A stretch of 12,250 nucleotides of DNA, taken from DATHWB01 sp046565785 (GTDB lineage Bacteria > Actinomycetota > Acidimicrobiia > Spongiisociales > ZC4RG35). The DNA lies in contig JBKHXZ010000217.1 in NCBI GenBank assembly GCA_046565785.1, positions 1-12,250 of the forward strand, read 5' to 3'. The translations under genes and the position numbers were made by a program. Numbering within the stretch: position 1 is the stretch's first letter; every line of letters begins with the position of its first letter. The notes below the pieces were generated by a model. That model searched no databases. It saw only the letters and a list, made by a program, of their open reading frames with translations, and was not told the origin of the DNA. Positions 6,990 through 12,250 of this stretch are shown in pieces.

Positions 6990-8120
6990 TCACCGAATGA
7001 GCGGGTCGAGACGTTCGATGGCGGCGGCGATGTCTTCGAGCGACTCCGAGTAGGACAGACGCACGAAACGGTGACCCTCGGTCGGGTCGAAGTCGATGCC
7101 CGGGGTAACCGCCACTCCGGCTTCGTCCAGCCAACGGTCGGCCAGCTCCCGACTGTCACCGAGACCGGACACGTCGACCCAGAAGTAGAAGGCACCGTCG
7201 GGCGGCGCATACGGCAGTCCCCAGCGGTCGAGGGCGTCGCCCAGCAATGTCCGGGACTCGGCGTAGCGGGCGACGTTGCCGTCGAGTTCCACCGTGGCAT
7301 CGAAGGCGACAACCGCCGCATGCTGAGCGAGGGCAGGTGGACAGATGAACAAGTTCTGGGCGAGACGCTCGGTGGCCGGAACCAGTTCCTTGGGAAGCAC
7401 CAGCCAGCCGATCCGCCATCCGGTCATCGAGTAGTACTTGGAGAACGACTGCAAAACGATGGCCTCGGGGTGGTATCCGAGGACGGTCGGCGCCGGACCG
7501 ACATACGAAATCCCGTGATAGATCTCGTCCATCAGCAGGGTCACACCATTGCGTCGACACCAAACTGCGAGATCGGCCAACTCGTCTCCGGTCAGTTGGG
7601 TTCCCGTCGGGTTGGACGGCGACGCCACGATGAGACCGTCGAGGCCATCGACCCGATCGAGAACTCCGGAAGTCGGCACATATCGGGTCGATTCGTCGAC
7701 CCGGACGTCGATCAGATCGAGGTCGAGTGCGCGCACGATGTTCCGGTAGGCGGCGTAGCCGGGAGCGGTGATCCCGATCCGCGCCCCCGCATCGAAGGCT
7801 GCCAGCAGCGCAAGCACCATCCCGCCAGACGCCCCCACGGTCACTGCCACCCGGCTCGGGTGAACGCCGAGGCCATGGCGATCGAGGTAGTGCATGGCGA
7901 TTCGGTCCCGCAGGGCGTCGACACCCAGGGCGTTCGTGTAGCCCAGCCGTTCGGCGATCAGCGCCCGGCTGGCGGCGTCTCGTACCGGAGCCGGTGCCGG
8001 TGTGGACGGCTGACCGACTTCCAGGTGCAGGACATCCCCCTCCAGCCGATCGCGGGCATGGGCCTTCTTGAAGACCTCCATCACATGGAACGGTGGGATC
8101 CTCGCGCGCTGTGACTCCAT
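6990..8120 (-). CDS. PLP-dependent class I/II aminotransferase
   Basis: Cytoplasmic fold-type I aminotransferase moving an amino group between an amino acid and a 2-oxo acid, 376 residues. Motifs: substrate loop LEVGQPS (33-39), ASPSNPTG (166-173, N170 contacting PLP), DEIYHGISY (198-206; D198 and Y201 on the cofactor ring), the Schiff-base lysine in SFSKYYSMTGWRIGW (K228), and the carboxylate-binding arginine in HRFVRLSYS (R354). Length is normal for the aspartate/aromatic aminotransferase superfamily; the specific substrate is not evident. The ATG at 8120 overlaps the amidohydrolase stop by one base (TGATG), with GGAG about nine bases upstream. The frame is open far upstream, but that part runs antiparallel in reading phase to the amidohydrolase and is a shadow. 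Confidence 0.92.
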   Translation of the reverse strand: MESQRARIPPFHVMEVFKKAHARDRLEGDVLHLEVGQPSTPAPAPVRDAASRALIAERLGYTNALGVDALRDRIAMHYLDRHGLGVHPSRVAVTVGASGGMVLALLAAFDAGARIGITAPGYAAYRNIVRALDLDLIDVRVDESTRYVPTSGVLDRVDGLDGLIVASPSNPTGTQLTGDELADLAVWCRRNGVTLLMDEIYHGISYVGPAPTVLGYHPEAIVLQSFSKYYSMTGWRIGWLVLPKELVPATERLAQNLFICPPALAQHAAVVAFDATVELDGNVARYAESRTLLGDALDRWGLPYAPPDGAFYFWVDVSGLGDSRELADRWLDEAGVAVTPGIDFDPTEGHRFVRLSYSESLEDIAAAIERLDPLIR

Positions 8121-9187
8121 CACGTCCCACTCCGGTACACGGTCCCTGCGCGCATCACGAACACCGGATCGCACAGGGTGGTCGGATCCTCGGTGGGATG
8201 CCGGTCGAACGCCACCAGATCGGCAGATGCGCCCACCCGAAAGTCGGCATCGAGATCCGCCGCCCGCCACCCGTCGACGGTGAGAGCTGCCACCGCCCCT
8301 TCCGGCGTCAATCCGTAGTCGATGAGCCGGAGAGCCTCGGAAGCGACCCGGGAGGACGGCACGGTCAGGTCGGTCCCGGCCAGCACGACGACCCCGGAAT
8401 CCCGTGCGCCGGGCAGCAGGGAGCGGACCCGGTCGAGACCCTCGGACACGACCCGTCCGGCCGTACGTTCCACACCGAACTGGGCGACCACCGCCTCCAT
8501 CCGCATGACCGTCGGCACCCACATTCCTCGCCGCCGGCCCAGCAGCCGGATGTCGTCGTCGTTGAGGTACAGCCCGTGTTCGATGGAGTCGACACCGGCG
8601 CGCACCGCCATCGACGCCACGTCCGGAGCCATCGTGTGGATGGCCACACGGCAGCCTGCTTTGTGAGCCACGCCCACCGCGGCAGCCAGGGCCTGTTCGC
8701 CGAAGTTCGGGACCGGACCGATGCCTTTGCGTGGCCAGTCGCCCACGATCTTGACCCATCCGGCGGAAGCCTCCGTTCCCTCCCGGACCGCCTCGACGAG
8801 ACCGGCCTCGTCGGTCTCCCGGGCATACCCGGGGAAGTAGCCGGAATCCCCGGCGATGATGCGGCCAGCCGCCTGCAGATGGGGACGGACCGCCGGGGGC
8901 TGGTCGGAGAGGCTGAGGACGACCGTGTCGCACGACCCCTTGTCATAGACCAGGAACACCCCGGACTCGACCGCGGCGAAGGCGCGACCGGCGACCGCAT
9001 TCGGGTCGCCTGGTTCGAGAAGATCCATGTCGGCGTGCGCCAAGTGGGCGTGACCGTCGACCAGCCCCGGAACGGCGACACTCGTCGACAGATCGTTGAC
9101 CGGACCGCCGGCCGGGTCGGTCCAGCGCCCTTCTTCGACCCCGCGCTCCAGTGTCGAACCGTCCAGCGTCGTGAAGATCACCCGCAT
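8120..9187 (-). CDS. Metal-dependent amidohydrolase (imidazolonepropionase/dipeptidase-like)
   Basis: Predicted hydrolase of the amidohydrolase superfamily, 355 residues, cytoplasmic (no signal peptide). The TIM-barrel metal ligands are all visible: HxH in VDGHAHLAH (H46, H48), lysine in GWVKIVGDW (K146, candidate carbamylated bridging residue), H184 in VAIHTMAP, H204 in SIEHGLYL, and D273 in LAGTDLTV. The C-terminal GASADLVAFDRHP (319-331) belongs to the small beta domain usual in imidazolonepropionase-like and Xaa-dipeptidase members. Length is slightly short because the N-terminal beta domain is reduced. ATG 9187 gives the natural first strand MRVIFTTLDG; a TTG at 9241 is possible but would run into the divergent protease start. 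First gene of a likely operon with the aminotransferase and thioesterase. Substrate unknown. Confidence 0.87.
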   Translation of the reverse strand: MRVIFTTLDGSTLERGVEEGRWTDPAGGPVNDLSTSVAVPGLVDGHAHLAHADMDLLEPGDPNAVAGRAFAAVESGVFLVYDKGSCDTVVLSLSDQPPAVRPHLQAAGRIIAGDSGYFPGYARETDEAGLVEAVREGTEASAGWVKIVGDWPRKGIGPVPNFGEQALAAAVGVAHKAGCRVAIHTMAPDVASMAVRAGVDSIEHGLYLNDDDIRLLGRRRGMWVPTVMRMEAVVAQFGVERTAGRVVSEGLDRVRSLLPGARDSGVVVLAGTDLTVPSSRVASEALRLIDYGLTPEGAVAALTVDGWRAADLDADFRVGASADLVAFDRHPTEDPTTLCDPVFVMRAGTVYRSGT

Positions 9188-9240
9188 GCGGCAAGCGTAG
9201 GTGGTGGGGTACGGACCACAGGCGAGTTGAATGGACGCCA

Positions 9241-10650
9241 ATGCGGATCTCGTTCCTCCTCGCGTCGGTCATCGCATTGATCGTCAGTTCGTGCCAGCTC
9301 GTGATCGACGAGGCCGTCGACACCACCCAGGCGCCCGACATCGTCACGACGACCACAACGACGACGGTTCCGCCCACCACGACCACCTCGATCGTGGACG
9401 ACGAACTGGTGACGACCTCCTGTCCGACCCCGGACGAGGCCTTCGCCCCGCTCTGCGAGGCGTACCAGCTGATCACCGAGGTGTACGTCGATCCGGTGGA
9501 TGCCGAAGTGCTGGCAGACGCGGCCATCCTCGGCGTCGAGGCCCTGGTCGAGCCCGGAACGGCACCGGGACCGCTCACCTGTCCGGTTCCCACCGACGCC
9601 TTCGTGCGGGTCTGCGAGAAGCTCGAAGAACTGGACGTCGCAGGCGATGCGGTCGAGCCGATCCTCTACGGAATCGCCCAGTTCGGCCTCGACCCCAACT
9701 CCGCCTACATCGATCCGCAAGCGCTGGAATTGATCCAGGAAGAACAGACCGGGAGTGTGGAAGGGATCGGAGCGCTCGTCACCACCGAAGACCTGACAAG
9801 CGACGATCCGGCGAACACCACCTGCAACATCATCGGCGAGACGTGCCCTTTGATCATCGTTTCGCTTCTGCCTGGCAGCCCGGCTGCGGCGGCGGGCGTC
9901 CAACCGGGAGACGTGTTCGTCGCAGTGGACGGAGAGCCGATCGCAGGGCGATCGATCGACGAAGTCACCGCCATCGTGCGAGGTCCGGCGGGGACCGACG
10001 TGTCGATCACCTTCGACCGAGAGGGGACGCTGGTCGATGTGGTCATCACCCGAGCCTCGATCGAGATCCCGGTGACTCTCGTCGAGTCGTTCGGTGAGGT
10101 CGGCTACCTGCGGCTGAACATGTTCACTTCCAACGCCGGAGACCGGGTCGAAGAAGATCTGCGGAGTCTGCTGGAGACGGGAGCGACGACGATCGTGCTG
10201 GATCTGCGGGACAATCCGGGCGGGACCCTCGACGCGGCACTGGACGTGACCAGCGAGTTCCTGGCCGACGGGGTGGTGGTCCGTACCGTCGGCCCGGACG
10301 AAGAGCGGACCTATCCGGTGCGGGGAGACGGCATCGCCACCGACCCGTCGATCGAGGTGATCGTGGTGGTGAACCGGGGTTCGGCCAGCGCCTCCGAGGT
10401 CCTGGCGGGGGCGCTGCAGGAGCGGGGTCGGGCGACGGTGGTGGGCGAAACCACGTTCGGCAAGAACACCGTGCAGCAGCGTTTCCCGCTGTCGAACGGT
10501 GGGGCAATGCGGCTGACCATCGCCCGCTGGATCACCGCCGGCGGCCTTGATTTCGACAACGGCATCGTCCCCGACGTCGTTCTCCCCCTGGACCCCGGCA
10601 TCACCCCCTCCACCCTGGTGGACGAGGTTCTCCGCGTTCTTAGCGAATGA
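9241..10650 (+). CDS. Lipoprotein S41-family C-terminal processing protease (CtpA-like) with PDZ domain
   Basis: Membrane-anchored extracytoplasmic serine protease, 469 residues. The lipoprotein signal ends in VSSC (C18), followed by a Thr/Pro linker (about 36-50). A helical region (60-165) carries the usual EVYVDPVDAEVLADAAILG, then a second, similar cysteine-paired segment, then GLDPNSAYIDP. The PDZ domain covers about 172-270 (SPAAAAGVQPGDVFVAVDG at 213-231). The catalytic core has VGYLRLNMF (287-295), LDLRDNPGG (320-328), nucleophile S383 in NRGSASASE, and general base K408 in TFGKNTVQ. The 25-residue spacing equals that in plant D1 protease (S372/K397). It probably degrades or matures envelope proteins. 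Paired cysteines C61/C72, C114/C125 and C195/C202 suggest disulfides. The ATG sits 53 bases from the divergent amidohydrolase start; the last five codons and the stop lie inside the left copy of the 52-base repeat. Confidence 0.92.
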   Translation: MRISFLLASVIALIVSSCQLVIDEAVDTTQAPDIVTTTTTTTVPPTTTTSIVDDELVTTSCPTPDEAFAPLCEAYQLITEVYVDPVDAEVLADAAILGVEALVEPGTAPGPLTCPVPTDAFVRVCEKLEELDVAGDAVEPILYGIAQFGLDPNSAYIDPQALELIQEEQTGSVEGIGALVTTEDLTSDDPANTTCNIIGETCPLIIVSLLPGSPAAAAGVQPGDVFVAVDGEPIAGRSIDEVTAIVRGPAGTDVSITFDREGTLVDVVITRASIEIPVTLVESFGEVGYLRLNMFTSNAGDRVEEDLRSLLETGATTIVLDLRDNPGGTLDAALDVTSEFLADGVVVRTVGPDEERTYPVRGDGIATDPSIEVIVVVNRGSASASEVLAGALQERGRATVVGETTFGKNTVQQRFPLSNGGAMRLTIARWITAGGLDFDNGIVPDVVLPLDPGITPSTLVDEVLRVLSE

Positions 10651-10684
10651 GCGCGCGAAAAATCGCGCGTTTCGCGTAGCAAAA
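10633..10684 (+). repeat. Left copy of a 52-base imperfect inverted repeat flanking msrA
   Basis: Aligned by hand to the reverse complement of 11406-11457, this segment matches at 41 of 52 positions without gaps. The match begins with 13 identical bases (CGCGTTCTTAGCG, 10633-10645) and ends with four shared A bases (10681-10684). It starts exactly at a codon boundary and supplies the last five codons and the stop of the protease gene, then forms the hairpin described as a terminator. It could be a dispersed intergenic repeat, one end of a lost or captured element, or a pair of related regulatory structures. Confidence 0.8.
10652..10672. terminator. Terminator-like hairpin between protease and msrA
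   Basis: Just after the protease stop, CGCGCGA (10652-10658), loop AAAA, TCGCGCG (10663-10669) make a perfect seven-pair stem followed by TTT. An outer helper stem GCGAA (10643-10647) with TTCGC (10671-10675) can extend it. On the opposite strand the same stem stands downstream of msrA, so it may stop both convergent genes. The T tract is short, so termination efficiency is uncertain. Confidence 0.6.
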
Positions 10685-10729
10685 TCGGTCTGGGTCCAAG
10701 CCGCGCCCGATCTGTGAGCCGCTGGTTCG

Positions 10730-11371
10730 CTACGAGCGCGGGTACGACGCCTGGCAGAAGCCGTGGTTGCAGTAGCCGTTCGGGTTCTTCGCCAGGTACT
10801 GCTGGTGGTAGTTCTCGGCGTAGTAGAACGGCCCCGCCTCCCGGATCTCGGTGGTGATCGTCCCAAAGCCGGCCTCTCGCAGTTGCTGTTGGTAGCGCTG
10901 CAGAGACGCTTTGGCCGCCTCCATCTGCCGATCCGTCGTGGTGTAGATCGCCGACCGGTACTGGGTGCCGATGTCGTTGCCCTGCCGGTTCAGGGTCGTC
11001 GGGTCGTGGTTCTCCCAGAACTCTTTGAACATGGCGTCCAGCGTGGTGACCTCGGGGTCGTAGACGACGAGCGCCACCTCGGCATGGCCGGTCCTGCCGG
11101 TGCACACCTCTTCGTAGGTCGGATTCGGGGTGAAGCCACCCTGGTACCCGGCGGCGGTGGTCCACACCCCGTCGAGCTTCCAGAAGAACTTCTCGGTGCC
11201 CCAGAAGCAACCCATACCGAACGAGATGACCTCGTGACCTTCGGGGAAGGGTGGTGTCAGCGGGTTTCCGTTCACGAAGTGCGCTTCGAGGCCTCCGAGC
11301 GGCTCGGAGCGTCCGCGGAGGGCGTCGTCAGCAGCGACGAGACCGTCACGGTTCTTGGATCGACCGAACAT
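10730..11371 (-). CDS. msrA: Peptide methionine-(S)-S-oxide reductase MsrA
   Basis: Repairs oxidised methionine in proteins and free methionine sulfoxide (S epimer), using thioredoxin as reductant; cytoplasmic, with no signal peptide. The 213-residue protein carries the catalytic FGMGCFWGTEKFFW (51-64, nucleophile C55), AAGYQGG (73-79), GHAEV (95-99), GTQYRS (135-140) and YHQQYL (188-193). Near the C terminus GYCNHGFCQ gives C201 and C206, counterparts of the recycling cysteines C198 and C206 of E. coli MsrA, so a three-cysteine cycle is likely. The N-terminal extension ending HFVNGNPLTPPFPEG is usual in actinobacterial MsrA. ATG 11371 has only a weak ribosome site. Convergent with the protease, divergent from the coiled-coil gene, and enclosed by the 52-base inverted repeat. 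Confidence 0.96.
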   Translation of the reverse strand: MFGRSKNRDGLVAADDALRGRSEPLGGLEAHFVNGNPLTPPFPEGHEVISFGMGCFWGTEKFFWKLDGVWTTAAGYQGGFTPNPTYEEVCTGRTGHAEVALVVYDPEVTTLDAMFKEFWENHDPTTLNRQGNDIGTQYRSAIYTTTDRQMEAAKASLQRYQQQLREAGFGTITTEIREAGPFYYAENYHQQYLAKNPNGYCNHGFCQASYPRS

Positions 11372-11401
11372 GGAGACATTCTGCCCGACCTGGGCCGCTA
11401 T

Positions 11402-11472
11402 TGCGTTTTGTAACGCAGAACGCGTGATTTTCGAGGCGCTCGTACGCTAAGAACGCGTAACGCCCCGGCGTT
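11402..11472. promoter_or_regulatory. Symmetric AACGC half-site cluster in the divergent msrA upstream region
   Basis: Six AACGC/GCGTT pentamers occur in 71 bases: GCGTT at 11403, AACGC at 11412, 11419, 11452 and 11459, and GCGTT at 11468. The order is symmetric: each end is an inverted pair with a four-base gap (stems TGCGTT/AACGCA at 11402-11417 and AACGCC/GGCGTT at 11459-11472), followed inward by a direct AACGC two bases away. The two inner pairs are 40 bases apart. AGAACGCGT is also repeated at 11417 and 11450. It sits between msrA (start 11371) and the coiled-coil gene, so an operator for one or both is plausible; no regulator is identified. Confidence 0.5.
11406..11457 (-). repeat. Right copy of the 52-base inverted repeat flanking msrA
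   Basis: Reverse-complement counterpart of 10633-10684, 41 of 52 positions identical by hand alignment. The best block is 11420-11457 (31 of 38). It begins 35 bases upstream of the msrA start, so it must cover or border the msrA promoter. Unlike the left copy it lacks the perfect seven-pair stem, because the inner CGCGCG arm is altered (CGAGGCG), so it is a weaker terminator candidate. Confidence 0.8.
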
Positions 11473-11516
11473 CGGCTTTCGACTGGGCGGGGATGCGAAT
11501 ACCCTTCCGGGCACCG

Positions 11517-12250
11517 ATGCACCTCCGACGCGGGCTCGCAGCCCTCACCGTCGCCGCCACCCTCCTCTCCGGCGTTTCCCCCGTCTCCGCTCAGGTCGAC
11601 GAGGCCGAAGAGCGCGCCCAGCGAGCGGCCGAAGACGCGGAACGGGCGTACGCGGTGGTGTCCGAGGCCACCGCCGACGCCGAAGAGATCGAGGACGCCC
11701 TCTTCACCGCCCTCGACGAATACCAGGCGGCGTCGGTCGAATTGGCCGCCGCCGGGATCCGGCTTCAGCGACTCACCGACGCCCTGGTGTTCGCCGACGC
11801 CGAAGCCCTCGCCGCCGAGGAGCAACTGCGCACCCACACCGTCACCGCATACATGGAGGCGGTCACCTCCACGGCCAGCGTCGTCTTCGACACCGACAAC
11901 GTCGAAGACGCCCTGCTCGTCGGCCAGGTGGTCCGCGAGTCGCAGACGAATGCGCTCACCACCCTGAGCGACCTCCTCGCCCAGCGCAACGAGTTGGAAC
12001 GACTGCGTGCCGAACACGCCATCGAACTCGTCCAGGTGGAGTCATGGGAGCAGCAACTGGCGGTGCGGGCCGAAGAACTGCAGGAGATGTTCCAGACAGC
12101 GAACGCGGAGGTGGCGGCCGCCTATGCCCGAGCGGCGGAAGCCGACGCCGCCTATCGCGCCGCCCTCGACGACGTGGACCGTGCCATTGCCGAAGAGGAG
12201 GCGGCTCGCCGGGCCGAGATCACGACGACCACCATTGCCACAACGACCAC
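11517..12250 (+). CDS. Secreted coiled-coil protein, partial (cut by window end)
   Basis: Open frame without a stop to the window edge, giving 244 residues of an exported protein. From ATG 11517 it reads as a classical signal peptide: MHLRRG, hydrophobic LAALTVAATLLSGV, then SPVSA with cleavage after A25. ATG 11493, in frame and preceded by GGGCGGGG, is an alternative that adds eight residues. The mature part is rich in Ala, Glu, Asp and Arg and looks like long coiled-coil helices (about 27-235), with no cysteine. It ends in a Thr-rich run (ITTTTIATTT) entering a linker like those of the other secreted proteins here. This resembles the N-terminal coiled coil of actinobacterial cell-wall hydrolases (RipA/CwlO/PcsB type), whose catalytic domain follows a linker, but no enzyme domain is inside the window. 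Function is therefore inference. Confidence 0.75.
   Translation, partial: MHLRRGLAALTVAATLLSGVSPVSAQVDEAEERAQRAAEDAERAYAVVSEATADAEEIEDALFTALDEYQAASVELAAAGIRLQRLTDALVFADAEALAAEEQLRTHTVTAYMEAVTSTASVVFDTDNVEDALLVGQVVRESQTNALTTLSDLLAQRNELERLRAEHAIELVQVESWEQQLAVRAEELQEMFQTANAEVAAAYARAAEADAAYRAALDDVDRAIAEEEAARRAEITTTTIATTT

Noticed and set aside
8121..8933. Possible N-terminal extension of the aminotransferase
   Set aside because: The extra residues overlap the amidohydrolase gene in another frame and are Arg/Gly-rich with no fold. The aminotransferase domain is complete from 8120.
9188..9240. Detailed promoter calls between the amidohydrolase and protease genes
   Set aside because: Fifty-three bases with no recognisable -35/-10 pair on either strand. 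Promoters may overlap the coding starts, but nothing specific can be shown.
9178..10866. Long minus-strand open frame opposite the S41 protease
   Set aside because: The plus strand has a signal peptide, PDZ domain and catalytic motifs, while the minus frame shows only Arg/Asp-rich shadow sequence.
10633..11457. Insertion sequence with msrA as passenger
   Set aside because: There is no transposase and no target duplication was found outside the repeats. The left repeat lies in a coding end, so only the repeat itself is reported.
11402..11472. Integron attC site beside msrA
   Set aside because: GTTAC/GTAAC strings are present, but the paired RYYYAAC and GTTRRRY core sites with attC spacing are not, and no integrase gene is in the window.
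11346..12017. Minus-strand open frame opposite the coiled-coil gene
   Set aside because: Gly/Glu/Val-rich composition without a domain, and it overlaps the msrA start. The plus-strand reading gives a proper signal peptide and coiled coil.

Overview
The window is a high-GC stretch of bacterial chromosome, coding on almost every base. The best guess for the source is an uncultured actinobacterium of the Acidimicrobiia type. Three secreted proteins carry the Thr-rich linkers common in that group, a GTG start is likely, and overlapping operons are frequent. This placement is by style, not by a marker gene.

Left part (13-4666, minus strand): a complete branched-chain/hydrophobic amino-acid ABC importer. 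Its order of transcription is lipoprotein binding protein, LivG, LivF, LivH, LivM. The last four genes are joined by 4-base ATGA overlaps. Divergent from it (4808-6554, plus strand) is a two-gene unit: an FAD-dependent D-amino-acid dehydrogenase very like Pseudomonas DauA, then a small membrane protein with two PQ-loop motifs (SWEET-like). Uptake, oxidative deamination and possible export or exchange of a small solute could form one module.

Middle part (6493-9187, minus strand): a probable three-gene unit of metal-dependent amidohydrolase, class I/II aminotransferase and PaaI-like hotdog thioesterase. The thioesterase gene overlaps the PQ-loop gene tail to tail by 62 bases.

Right part (9241-12250): a plus-strand lipoprotein S41 (CtpA-type) protease with an unusual duplicated cysteine module, a minus-strand msrA, and the start of a plus-strand secreted coiled-coil protein cut by the window edge. 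These look like envelope-maintenance functions. msrA is flanked by two copies of a 52-base imperfect inverted repeat (41/52 identical by hand alignment). One copy covers the end of the protease gene and forms a terminator-like hairpin. The other lies in the msrA upstream region, inside a symmetric cluster of AACGC half-sites. This repeat pair is the most unexpected structure in the window. No tRNA, rRNA, CRISPR, transposase or phage gene was seen. No stretch longer than 300 bases lacks a gene.
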